In this document: positions 11,759 to 19,668 of the stretch, in pieces | How positions within the stretch are numbered: position 1 is the first letter of the stretch | Layout of the letters: every line of letters starts with the position of its first letter | DNA from: a virus | Length of the DNA: 20,287 nucleotides | Virus record (IMG/VR): IMGVR_UViG_3300017951_003581 | Location: 1 to 20,287 of that record | Strand: one strand, 5' to 3' | Translations under genes and position numbers: made by a program | Notes under the pieces: generated by a model | The model's database searches: none | The model's input: the letters and a program-made list of their open reading frames with translations, nothing else | Told to the model about the DNA's origin: nothing

Positions 11759-13083
11759 TGCCGATTCCAAATAACGGATACATCAAGCTAAACAATACTA
11801 CAGGCAGCAGCACAACAGCTTCAGGCTGCGGAGCTTCAAATCTGTACGGCTCCAATAACGCAATGTTTAGTTCGGGAAGCAACACCATACAGGTGAGCGG
11901 AGGCGGAGGTATCAGCCCGGGGGACGTGCTTTGGGTAGATGCAAACGCCAGCAGCGGCGGCTCAACCAACTATCGAGAGTTTTTTGAGGTTGTTAGCGAA
12001 TCGGGCGGATACGTCACTACGGTTGAACAAACAACCAACTCAGCAATGGGCGTTAGCTGGGCGGTCGGCGGCACTCGCCGGACACTAGGCGATGTCGAAA
12101 ATCTTTTATCCAACCCTCTCCAAAACGGCGCGACTTCATTCGAGCTAGAAACGGATCAGCTTGTTTATTGGCAGACAAACCAAGTCGCGACCGGCTCAAC
12201 ATTTGCGTTCAAATCGGACGATGAGCTAGTTAAGCGAAAAATCACAATTTACGGCAATGATTTCTTTAAGCCGGGAAGCATCAATTACTGCGAAAACATA
12301 TTATTTAAGCCGTATAACCCAACTGGAATAACACTTGGTGGGGTAAACGGAGCATTTGGCGGTTACGGTGGAGATTGCATCATCAGTTGCTACCGTTGCG
12401 ATATTGGCGAGTTAAACGGCAATACTTTTGACGCGGTATGGGGTGGTTCGTTTGGAGGAGACGGAATACTGCGGTGCAATCAAACGCTAGTTTATCAATC
12501 GCCATTTGGAACACTTTGCGGAGAAGTTGACGCAAGCAATTCGATGTTCTACCAAGCTACGGGCTATTTATTTTCTACGGCGGGGCAACTATGGACAGCC
12601 GATGCGAGATTTCACAGTTGCGTGCTCGCTGTACCTTCCTACTGTTCCTACATCACAAACCCCTCGTATCTTTGCGAGAAAACCAGAATAGAGGATTGCG
12701 TCCTCCGTGGCGGAGTGAATGGTACTGACTATTGGGGTGCTGCGCTGACGCAGGGCGGAGACGATACTTTCCAATCGTTCACGAATAACGTCTTGGTGGA
12801 TTTCCCAGCTAACTCGATTTCGTACGGCAACAATATGAGCCGCACGAAGTATTACAACATGGCACTCGCGCCGACTGCTACGGAATTTCCTACTTTGTTG
12901 CCCGGCGATCCGTTCGTAGCCGGAGTGACCCTAGACTTCAATCTCAACAACAACACAGCGGGCGACCAACTGCGAGATCAAAGCGGCGACACGCTTATAA
13001 ACACGCTGATTTACCCCTACAGATATTTACTCGATCAATTACCGTCGGGCGGGGGTAATGTCATTCTTATTGAGGACAATTAA
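11758..13083 (+). CDS. Large Ser/Gly/Asn-rich adhesin-like phage protein
   Basis: A 441-residue protein that begins as the previous gene stops. The N-terminus is rich in Asn, Thr, Ser and Gly (LNNTTGSSTTASGCG, VSGGGGISPGDVLWV). The middle (about residues 180-330) carries short repeated beta-like segments with many cysteines (DCIISCYRCDIGEL, FHSCVLAVPSYCSYI, YLCEKTRIEDCVLRGG), the texture of a right-handed parallel beta-helix used by tail spikes and adhesins. No catalytic motif is seen. Next to the 620-residue fibre-like protein, it is likely a tail fibre or spike, or a virion decoration. No family recognised. Confidence 0.6.
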   Translation: MPIPNNGYIKLNNTTGSSTTASGCGASNLYGSNNAMFSSGSNTIQVSGGGGISPGDVLWVDANASSGGSTNYREFFEVVSESGGYVTTVEQTTNSAMGVSWAVGGTRRTLGDVENLLSNPLQNGATSFELETDQLVYWQTNQVATGSTFAFKSDDELVKRKITIYGNDFFKPGSINYCENILFKPYNPTGITLGGVNGAFGGYGGDCIISCYRCDIGELNGNTFDAVWGGSFGGDGILRCNQTLVYQSPFGTLCGEVDASNSMFYQATGYLFSTAGQLWTADARFHSCVLAVPSYCSYITNPSYLCEKTRIEDCVLRGGVNGTDYWGAALTQGGDDTFQSFTNNVLVDFPANSISYGNNMSRTKYYNMALAPTATEFPTLLPGDPFVAGVTLDFNLNNNTAGDQLRDQSGDTLINTLIYPYRYLLDQLPSGGGNVILIEDN

Positions 13084-14946
13084 ATGGCGTTCGACCAAAC
13101 GCTCCTACGCGGCACGACGAGCAAAATCATCGAAATTGTCATGCGTGACGCGACGACCGGGCAGGGATTAACAGGCGTGAACGCCGTGAATCTTACAGCG
13201 TATTATGTTCTTGAAGGCGGGACAGCGACGGCGCACACGCAGCCAGCAAACGGGCTACCGGGGGCGACGTATAATGCAGGAGTGTGGGCGGAAGTCGATT
13301 CCACCAACATGCCCGGCGTGTATCAATTTCATCTCGACAACGCTCTGTTCAGCGGAGCACAGGACTCAGCAACGCTCTACCTGACTTACACGGGAGCACT
13401 AAATAAGATCATCCGTTTCTGCGTGCTCGATGCAGACTTACGCGATGCAACCAGCCTTGGACTTACACGGCTCGATGACACTATTAGCAGCCGCAGCACT
13501 TTAGCGGCGACAGACATTATTACAGGGCCAGCTATCGACACAATTCTTCTGAACGGAAAGGGAGCCGTAGAGAGAATTGGCGCAATGTCGGATGCGGCGG
13601 GCAATGCAATGAACGCACCACTAAATTTCTCCACTTTACTGATCGGCTCGACGACCGCGGGAGCAATCGACAGAGTGACCTTGGTTGATACTTGTACGGC
13701 CAACAGCGATATGCGTGGGACAAACGGAGCAAACACTGTAGCACCGGACAACAGCACCATCGCGACGATAGACACTAACGTCGCTAGCATCATCGCGGGG
13801 ACTTCTCCGGTCACAGCGAATGACGTTACGGTTGCAAGTTTCAACGCAGCAGCGTTAGAGCAGTTTGCAACGCTAAACACGACAGCAGTGTCAGCGGATA
13901 TTGTGGCAGGCAGCGTAATTCAGCTAATGCAGGACGAGGTTACGCTCGTTGACGCGACTCAAGCGGGATTGGCAAAGTTCGCCAACACTGACACGGGTGA
14001 GACGGCAGCAGCTTCCGGCTCAGTTGCAGCACTTGCTCAAGGCAGCGCGGGCGGCAACGTAACCGTTGGGGATATCACGCAAACGGCACTGGCGAAGTTC
14101 GCTAACACCGACACAGGTGAAACAACAGCGGCTACCGGATCGGTCGCAGCTCTGTCACAGGGCAGCGGTGGCGGTGGCTCAGTGCAAGTCGGCGGATTCG
14201 ACACGGCAGCACTGCTCGAGCTAGTCAACAACAACACCGGAGCAACGGCAGCCGCAGCAGGATCAGTTGCAGCTTTATCAAAAGCCGACGTTTCTGCATT
14301 GGCAACATCAACAAACGTCAGCGATTCGACTAGCACGATACAAACCGACATCAGCAATTTAAACGATCTGACCGCAACGCAAGTCGAGAACGCAGTGTGG
14401 GACGCACAATCGAGTGCTCATACGGCCAGCGGGACAATGGGTAAGTTGCTCGACACCATCAAAAAGAGCAATCTATCGGTAGATGGAACAGTTGCAGGCA
14501 CGCCGACATCGACGCAATTCGACTCAGGAATTACCGGGTACGGCACAGGTGCGTTCAACGAGCAGATGCTCGTATTTCTCACCGGAAACTGCACCGGACA
14601 GTCTCGAGGGATTCTCTCGTTTGACGCAACTAACGGCACTTTCACGTTCGAGGAGCCGTTTGTCGGGTCAATTCTCAACGGTGACGAGTTTGTGATTCTC
14701 CCGTATCACGTTCACCCAATCAGCGAAATTCAAGCTGGGTTAGCAACCACCAGCGACCTCGCACCGCTAGCGACCTCGGCGGAGCTTGCGCCGCTCGCAA
14801 CGTCGGCAGAGCTTGCGGGCTTAGCTCAATCAAGCGAGCTAGTGCCGTTGGCTAGGACAACCGACCTTGCGACGGTCATCAAAACGGGGCAAAGCTACAC
14901 AGCGACCGCTCAGTCCGGCGATACAATCGACGTAACTCTCTCGTAG
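13084..14946 (+). CDS. Tail-fibre-like protein with N-terminal beta domain and internal repeats
   Basis: A 620-residue protein. Residues 1-120 form an Ig-like or baseplate-protein-like beta domain (LLRGTTSKIIEIVMRDATTG, then GVYQFHLDNALFSGAQDSAT), the kind of fold used to attach fibres to a baseplate. The middle is Ala/Thr/Asp-rich with about 40-residue repeats at 292-401. Later comes VENAVWDAQSSAHTASGTMG, a motif I recall in many phage fibre-like proteins. Residues 554-598 are five tandem 9-residue repeats, and the end is GQSYTATAQSGDTIDVTLS. It is probably trimeric and elongated. The role as fibre or baseplate-associated protein is inferred from domain texture and repeats. Confidence 0.7.
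   Translation: MAFDQTLLRGTTSKIIEIVMRDATTGQGLTGVNAVNLTAYYVLEGGTATAHTQPANGLPGATYNAGVWAEVDSTNMPGVYQFHLDNALFSGAQDSATLYLTYTGALNKIIRFCVLDADLRDATSLGLTRLDDTISSRSTLAATDIITGPAIDTILLNGKGAVERIGAMSDAAGNAMNAPLNFSTLLIGSTTAGAIDRVTLVDTCTANSDMRGTNGANTVAPDNSTIATIDTNVASIIAGTSPVTANDVTVASFNAAALEQFATLNTTAVSADIVAGSVIQLMQDEVTLVDATQAGLAKFANTDTGETAAASGSVAALAQGSAGGNVTVGDITQTALAKFANTDTGETTAATGSVAALSQGSGGGGSVQVGGFDTAALLELVNNNTGATAAAAGSVAALSKADVSALATSTNVSDSTSTIQTDISNLNDLTATQVENAVWDAQSSAHTASGTMGKLLDTIKKSNLSVDGTVAGTPTSTQFDSGITGYGTGAFNEQMLVFLTGNCTGQSRGILSFDATNGTFTFEEPFVGSILNGDEFVILPYHVHPISEIQAGLATTSDLAPLATSAELAPLATSAELAGLAQSSELVPLARTTDLATVIKTGQSYTATAQSGDTIDVTLS
13957..14286 (+). repeat. Three coding repeats of about 120-126 bases in the fibre gene
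   Basis: Units begin near 13957, 14077 and 14203. The shared protein core is LAKFANTDTGETAAASGSV, then AALAQGSAGG in the first unit; the second is nearly the same, and the third is diverged (LELVNNNTGATAAAAGSVAA). The first two are still similar at DNA level, so recent duplication or recombination between units is plausible. Confidence 0.8.
14743..14877 (+). repeat. Five tandem 27-base repeats encoding 9-residue units
   Basis: Exact period of 27 bases: ATTSDLAPL, ATSAELAPL, ATSAELAGL, AQSSELVPL and ARTTDLATV. Units two and three are nearly identical in DNA. Conserved positions are A1, T/S2-3, E/D5, L6 and L9, suggesting a regular helical or stem repeat near the fibre tip. Confidence 0.85.
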
Positions 14947-14953
14947 GCGTGAC

Positions 14954-15586
14954 ATGGCACAGCAAAACAGTTTCGCGACCTTTTTCGGGGCAATTTACCC
15001 GGCAGAGTCCGACGTGGTGAACACAGCGCCGCAGTACGGGGATGCGATCAATACGTTGGCCGGAACGCTTCCACCGTCGGAAGGTGTAGTGCCAGCACCG
15101 ACAGACGTTAGAGCAGGCGTGACCGTCGGATTTACCGTCGGGAACATGACACTACCTACTCAGCCGCAAGTCCAACAGGGCGTGACTTTTGGAGCAAACG
15201 GCAATGAATTCACAGGGACTTTGTACGTAAACGTGATACCAACACCACCAGCAGCAGATATGTGTCGGCTCAAGATTCAGGTAGCGCTGAATGGAGAAGC
15301 CGTGGACGAAGCTCTCGTAAAATGCACGCTATGCGAAGCAAACAGCGTCGTGAACAACAACATTGATCCGTCAGTGGTTCGCAACGAAGTCGCGACCGTG
15401 CAGGGATATGCAGAGCTGGATCTTTACCGGCAAGTAGCGTTCACTCGAGGAACCGGCGACTATATGATTCAGGTAGAGCACAACGGCCAGATCCTTGCCA
15501 GCATTAAATCAGCAATGCCAGATCAGGCGGAAGTGTTCCTATCCGAATTGGTAACGTCGTCGAATCCAGATTACACAGGGGGCTAG
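14954..15586 (+). CDS. Phage tail/virion protein of unknown class
   Basis: A 210-residue protein seven bases after the fibre gene stop. N-terminal segment MAQQNSFATFFGAIYPAESD, then a repeat-like pair: DVRAGVTVGFTVGNMTLPTQ and VQQGVTFGANGNEFTGTLYV. These G-V-T-x-G turns suggest a virion beta-sandwich. The C-terminal half contains LKIQVALNGEAVDEALVKCT and DLYRQVAFTRGTGDYMIQVE, again beta-rich. The composition is that of a structural protein. I do not recognise a named family; position directly before the tail-chaperone gene suggests a tail or fibre-associated part. Confidence 0.6.
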   Translation: MAQQNSFATFFGAIYPAESDVVNTAPQYGDAINTLAGTLPPSEGVVPAPTDVRAGVTVGFTVGNMTLPTQPQVQQGVTFGANGNEFTGTLYVNVIPTPPAADMCRLKIQVALNGEAVDEALVKCTLCEANSVVNNNIDPSVVRNEVATVQGYAELDLYRQVAFTRGTGDYMIQVEHNGQILASIKSAMPDQAEVFLSELVTSSNPDYTGG

Positions 15587-15587
15587 G

Positions 15588-15935
15588 ATGATACGCAGGT
15601 GGTTGCATCGTCGCAGATTGCGAGCAGAGAACAAAAACCGCAACATATTCACGTATGAGGCAAGCGGCGAAAAGCGATATGCCGATCCAATGGCGATTGC
15701 TCTCGCTCTCAAGTTTGATAAGCGATACACCGAGCAGCACTTGCAGCAGGCCAAGAATCTCGAGCCAGCTTCTATGGAAATCGTTGCACAAGCGGCGGAA
15801 ATAGCGTTCGGGATTCCACGGCTGGACGAGAAAACCGGCGAAGGCATGACAATCGCGGAACTGATCGGATTGGTCGATGCTTTCGATCTATGGTGCTTCC
15901 AGATTCAAAAAAAAACGGCCCATTCTGCGACGTAG
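15588..15935 (+). CDS. Tail assembly chaperone, short (zero-frame) product
   Basis: A 115-residue protein beginning with a basic head (MIRRWLHRRRLRAENKNR), followed by RYADPMAIALALKFDKRYTE and MEIVAQAAEIAFGIPRLDEK, then LIGLVDAFDLWCFQIQKK. This fits the layout of the short gpG-type tail chaperones: a helical domain ending at a run of A. It would bind and organise the tape-measure protein during tail assembly. The zero-frame reading ends at TAG 15933-15935, shortly after the slippery A run. It is followed by a short tape-measure candidate, as expected. The assignment depends mainly on the frameshift arrangement and position. Confidence 0.7.
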   Translation: MIRRWLHRRRLRAENKNRNIFTYEASGEKRYADPMAIALALKFDKRYTEQHLQQAKNLEPASMEIVAQAAEIAFGIPRLDEKTGEGMTIAELIGLVDAFDLWCFQIQKKTAHSAT

Positions 15936-16183
15936 CGGCATCCTACGGAGTTGGGGATTTGAACCAACTCATCGAAAAACGCTACGATCTATTCTTCTCG
16001 TTGTGGCTTAACAAAGACCGGGCGATCATTCGGCACGCAGAGTCAGTCAGACTCGGAACAGTTACAGCCATGACGGGCAGCCAGAAAGTCGGTTGGTACG
16101 CGGCATTAACGGATACCGTGGACGAGGCAAAACACCACTTCCACAAGCACCAAGCGGCAATGGTACGTACCAAGAAAGCGTGA
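15588..16183 (+). CDS. Tail assembly chaperone, -1 frameshift long product (gpG-gpT type)
   Basis: At the A run the ribosome can slip one base back: residues 1-109 of the short product are joined to NGPFCDVAASYGVGDLNQLI and onward for 89 residues, giving about 198 residues and ending at TGA 16181-16183. The second frame has no convincing ribosome-binding site before its first ATG (15890), so independent start is unlikely. The extension includes LIEKRYDLFFSLWLNK and WYAALTDTVDEAKHHFHKHQ. In lambda and most other long-tailed phages such a fused minor product (gpGT) works with the short form and the tape measure. A sequencing error in the homopolymer cannot be excluded, but the arrangement and place argue for programmed slippage. 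Confidence 0.7.
15908..15915 (+). promoter_or_regulatory. -1 programmed frameshift slippery site A-AAA-AAA
   Basis: A run of nine A residues spans 15907-15915. In the zero frame it reads CAA AAA AAA ACG, containing the classic heptamer A-AAA-AAA at 15908-15914. Slipping back one base makes the next codon AAC at 15914. A short stem (CGTAG 15931-15935 with CTACG 15943-15947) lies downstream and overlaps the zero-frame stop, a weak possible stimulator. Confidence 0.75.
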
Positions 16184-16210
16184 CGGTCGCGTGACACTCG
16201 CGTGACACAC
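16178..16210 (+). repeat. Three 11-base direct repeats, GCGTGAC core
   Basis: GCGTGAC starts at 16178, 16189 and 16200, exactly 11 bases apart; the spacer is GGTC, ACTC and ACAC. A degraded fourth copy (GCGTGG) follows. The first copy overlaps the stop of the chaperone long product and the rest fill the 59-base gap before the tape-measure candidate. Helical-turn spacing suggests a protein binding site, but no promoter is evident. Confidence 0.6.
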
Positions 16211-16242
16211 AGTAGCGTGGCAGCAAACGGAGAAGCACCGAA

Positions 16243-17097
16243 ATGGCCGACAACCGCAGGATGGAAGATATTTTGCGACAGGGGCAGCAGCAGGGGCCGC
16301 GTGACGAGGAGCAGCAACGACAGCCCGGCGGCAACCCAGCAGGCGACCCAACAAGTGAGCCAACGGCGCAGCCGACTCAGCCAGAGTCTACCGGCAACCG
16401 CAATCAGAATCCGCAAGACGACAGCGAAAACGTCGATCCAAGGCCCGAAAACCGGATGGGCGACATCATGGACGCGGAACGCTCTCGAGGGCCAGACGGA
16501 AGCTCAGACGGGCCGGACGTTGCAGGCGCGACCGGCAGAGGCATCGGAGCCGCAGCAGGAAACATGGTTGCTCTCGGCGCAGCTCTCACAGCAGCAAACA
16601 AAGCTCTCGATGGGCTGACCAACACAGTGTTACGAGCAAACTCGGGTCTGGCGGAATACAACGCTCAGATCGCAGCTTCCGTGGGGCAGGCGGAGGCAAG
16701 GGGAATGGCTCGAGCGGCTCAGACGGGCGCGGAAATCGGCGACGAGTACGCTCGGATGAATGAGGCTTCGCAGGAATATCAAGACATGATGACGGACATC
16801 AAAGCGCCGCTCCAGTCCGCAGGCATGGAGATACAAGCATCAATTCTTGAGCTACGTAACTGGGCGCTTAGCTGGGTAGCGGAGCCGCTCGCTTCTCTAA
16901 CTGAGGGCGTGGACGACATTGTAGATTGGTTGTTTCAGCGAGAAGAAACGGATGATCTATCGACAGCAACGGCGGGTCGAGCTTTTCTTAGTGACGTGCG
17001 AGACGGCAAATTCGATGGAAACGGGACTGATTACTTGAACCCGGGCAACCGACCGCTGATGAGCGACGCAGACAGAACAAGGATTTTCGGCCCATGA
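16243..17097 (+). CDS. Short tape-measure-like tail protein
   Basis: A 284-residue protein with GGAG ten bases before ATG 16243. Residues 1-80 are a Gln/Pro/Glu-rich disordered stretch. Residues 90-230 are mostly helical with an Ala/Gly-rich hydrophobic portion (RGIGAAAGNMVALGAALTAA, then LANSG-like helices and AEARGMARAAQTGAEIGDEY), followed by ELRNWALSWVAEPLASLTEG. It follows the tail-chaperone locus, where the tape measure is expected. At 284 residues it is much shorter than usual siphophage tape measures (typically over 600), so it would indicate a very short tail, or it may be only a minor tail protein. No family recognised. Confidence 0.55.
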   Translation: MADNRRMEDILRQGQQQGPRDEEQQRQPGGNPAGDPTSEPTAQPTQPESTGNRNQNPQDDSENVDPRPENRMGDIMDAERSRGPDGSSDGPDVAGATGRGIGAAAGNMVALGAALTAANKALDGLTNTVLRANSGLAEYNAQIAASVGQAEARGMARAAQTGAEIGDEYARMNEASQEYQDMMTDIKAPLQSAGMEIQASILELRNWALSWVAEPLASLTEGVDDIVDWLFQREETDDLSTATAGRAFLSDVRDGKFDGNGTDYLNPGNRPLMSDADRTRIFGP

Positions 17098-19112
17098 TTA
17101 CCATTTACTACAACGGCTTAGCTCTTAAAGATTGCGTCGTAACGCGGTTTCAGCAAAGCGCAGTGCGTGACGCGAGCCAAACGGATGTAATTTTTCAGCA
17201 GTTCGTTATCACCGTTGAATCGACAACCGTTGAGACAGCTTACCAAGACCCGGGAATTGGAACGCAATACACTCGTAACGCCTTCAATTACGTTCCAGTC
17301 GGCAGCCAGCCGCAATCGCTTTCTACGGTGCTGCGCGAGTTGCAGGATCGCTTAACGCAAAACAGACGGGACTTTTGGATGGTGCTCGGAGGGCAAACGC
17401 CGGGCGATCCAGCCGAGGATTACGAGCAAACTATCATTGTTGCAGCAGGAGCCTTGCAGGATTCCAACGGCAACGACGAGATGGTGCAGAACCCAAGAAC
17501 GGGTAGCGGCACTGTTGCGCGTTTTCAGGTCATCGACGTGGAGAATGGCCCGCATGTAGAGGACGTAGCAGTAGAGCAGATTTTCGGCGGCAAGGCGGCG
17601 CGAGTGTCAGCGACATTTAAGGTAAGCGTCGTGCCGTGCGGAACCGACGGTTATCCGAACATTAGCCCAAACCCGAACGATCAGTGGCTCACGCCCGACC
17701 GTGAAAACGGCGTAATCTTAAATAACTCGTGGGGAATTACCGAATCGAAAGATCAGAACTGGGTGACAACCCGAGTGATCGAGGGAGAAATTCGCACCCG
17801 GCATCATACGTATTTCGCTCAAAACTACCGCGATATGGTGCTACCGCCGCTGTTTGAAGGCTACCGGAGGATGAGCCAGCGATTTGCGACGGACAAAGCC
17901 GGTACGGTGATGAAATACGTCATCGAGGACAAGCAAGAGTATGCGGCTCCGCCAGCGCCCGCAATTTCATGGAACGCGACACACACAGAATCGACGACAA
18001 ACAACGGGGCGGTGCAAATTGCGAACTTCAATATAAAACTTACTGGCGGACAAAACGTAGACAAGCAAGAGCTTATCGACGCAGCGGGCCAAGTGCTTAC
18101 GCTCCGCATACGAGACATTCAAAACAGTGGAGACAATAACAACAACAACGTCGTGCTCAATGAAATGGCGGTGATAGACCAACTCGACCAGCCGACCATA
18201 GAAATGCGAGCGAGCGTCAAATACACGACGGCAGAAGTTACGTTCCTGAGCCAACGAATAAAGAGCATGACCGGCGGGCGTGGCGGCAATCTCGTACCTT
18301 CAGCGGACAACCCGGGAATTGCAGGGTACGACCCGTGCGTATGGTCAACTCCTTTAGCGTATGATTCAGAGCAGCCGGTATCGCTTCTGCAATGTTATCT
18401 GCAAGAACCATGCACAAAATATCACGGCATGGTTGGCGAGCAAAAATACCCGAACGCTGCGTGGGGCTATGAACGGAAAGACAACCGGCCCGCGTACCCG
18501 CAGGACACGCTTGTTGCGACGCTCAACCTAAGAGACGACGTTTACACATGGAACAAGCCGACGGCAAATAGCCAAGGGCAGGTGAATCCGCAGAAAGAAA
18601 AGAAAAACGACCTCTACTATTACCCGTACACGATGTACCAATACGCGACGACGTACGACCAGTCTCGCGGAATGATGCACTTGCCGATCAGCTCTTACGA
18701 CAGCGGCAGCGGATCGCCGAACGACCCCAAGCCGATAACAGCCGTGGCTCTCAAAATGAATAGCGGCGTTACTCGAGTGACGTTTGAGATAGCGGCAACT
18801 CGCAACGGATACTACCCGCTCATCCCGCAGTTTCTTGAGGAGCGGCAATTACCGAGCGGCTCTAGGATGTATCTGCTCGACCAGCAACTTACATTGCGGC
18901 CACCGGAAATTGGAGCGGATGGTAATACAAAAGCGTACGGGCTTGCACTCAGGCTTATCTACGGAGTTGAGCGAGGCATCGGCAGCGACGAAGAAATCAA
19001 CCCCGGCGGAAATCCTATCGACAAGAACGCAGCAGTCCAAAACAGCTTCCAGTTGTCGCAGATAATGGACGACACCGGAAAGCTCGCTATCGCAGCAACA
19101 GAGGAATCCTAA
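17094..19112 (+). CDS. Large tail/baseplate-like structural protein
   Basis: A 672-residue protein overlapping the previous stop (ATGA). No signal peptide, membrane segment or catalytic motif. It is rich in beta-type segments with many Asn, Gln and Tyr (VVTRFQQSAVRDASQTDVIF, TRVIEGEIRTRHHTYFAQNY), a poly-Asn turn (SGDNNNNNVVLNE), and a Pro-rich C-terminal third with several Tyr (NDLYYYPYTMYQYATTY). This is the longest gene of the tail block, after the tape-measure candidate, where distal tail or baseplate hub proteins usually lie. The exact role cannot be told from motifs. It is coupled to the gene that follows. Confidence 0.6.
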   Translation: MITIYYNGLALKDCVVTRFQQSAVRDASQTDVIFQQFVITVESTTVETAYQDPGIGTQYTRNAFNYVPVGSQPQSLSTVLRELQDRLTQNRRDFWMVLGGQTPGDPAEDYEQTIIVAAGALQDSNGNDEMVQNPRTGSGTVARFQVIDVENGPHVEDVAVEQIFGGKAARVSATFKVSVVPCGTDGYPNISPNPNDQWLTPDRENGVILNNSWGITESKDQNWVTTRVIEGEIRTRHHTYFAQNYRDMVLPPLFEGYRRMSQRFATDKAGTVMKYVIEDKQEYAAPPAPAISWNATHTESTTNNGAVQIANFNIKLTGGQNVDKQELIDAAGQVLTLRIRDIQNSGDNNNNNVVLNEMAVIDQLDQPTIEMRASVKYTTAEVTFLSQRIKSMTGGRGGNLVPSADNPGIAGYDPCVWSTPLAYDSEQPVSLLQCYLQEPCTKYHGMVGEQKYPNAAWGYERKDNRPAYPQDTLVATLNLRDDVYTWNKPTANSQGQVNPQKEKKNDLYYYPYTMYQYATTYDQSRGMMHLPISSYDSGSGSPNDPKPITAVALKMNSGVTRVTFEIAATRNGYYPLIPQFLEERQLPSGSRMYLLDQQLTLRPPEIGADGNTKAYGLALRLIYGVERGIGSDEEINPGGNPIDKNAAVQNSFQLSQIMDDTGKLAIAATEES

Positions 19113-19667
19113 ATGGCCGACATCATCCGACGCTTCACCACGCAGATGGAAGTCTTGCAGCAGTTGCGGGACAGGCTTATCGACGAAGTTCCAGCGTACA
19201 CCGAAGCGAATTGCTTTATTCTCGACCAGCCAGTGCCACCGGACTTTCCCATTGGCCGCGAGGTATGCACCATCACGCCCGGTGGCGGTTCGTTCGTGGA
19301 GCCAATGTTCACGGGAGGCGGGTACACCACTCTGACAGAAAACGCTACGACGGTCATTACACCGATGGTTCGGCAGGTGCGAGACGCTCCGAGGACAGCT
19401 AGCCGAGCACTGCTTTCGCAGGCAGACGGATTGCTCGAGCGGAAATGGCAAATACTGCGGGCATTGCTTGCGGACGACTTCGACCTACAAATTGTGGACG
19501 ACGAGACAGCTCTTACGAGGATGCTCCTGCGGGAGCAACTATCGGTGAGGGCAGCCGACCCGCCCGGCTTTACGCAGGTTGGGCAAACACAAATGCTCGG
19601 ACTGAGCATCACATTCAACACGCCGTTCGACTGGGGAATCTGGCAACTAACGCCAGATAGCGAATAA
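19113..19667 (+). CDS. Structural protein, possibly tail completion / neck-like
   Basis: A 184-residue protein starting as the previous gene stops. MADIIRRFTTQMEVLQQLRD then RLIDEVPAYTEANCFILDQP is a helical start followed by a beta region (PIGREVCTITPGGGSFVEPM, FTGGGYTTLTENATTVITPM) and a central helix (RALLSQADGLLERKWQILRA). The ending FNTPFDWGIWQLTPDSE is beta-like. Proteins with a helix, then a P-G-G-G loop and beta sheet are common among tail terminator or completion proteins, which cap the tail tube at the head; but their genes usually lie before the tape measure. So the assignment is only tentative. Confidence 0.5.
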   Translation: MADIIRRFTTQMEVLQQLRDRLIDEVPAYTEANCFILDQPVPPDFPIGREVCTITPGGGSFVEPMFTGGGYTTLTENATTVITPMVRQVRDAPRTASRALLSQADGLLERKWQILRALLADDFDLQIVDDETALTRMLLREQLSVRAADPPGFTQVGQTQMLGLSITFNTPFDWGIWQLTPDSE

Positions 19668-19668
19668 C

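Noticed and set aside
13386-13880. A 164-residue minus-strand frame with hydrophobic composition inside the fibre gene
   Set aside because: Its composition is the antisense shadow of an Ala/Thr/Asp-rich repeat protein and it has no start signals.
15890-16183. Independent gene starting at ATG 15890
   Set aside because: No Shine-Dalgarno element, and its start lies within the coding region before the slippery A run. A -1 shift from the upstream frame explains it better.
16202-16618. Open frame in another frame across the start of the tape-measure candidate
   Set aside because: It covers the repeat gap, has no ribosome-binding site at its ATG, and the 16243 frame is more protein-like and longer.
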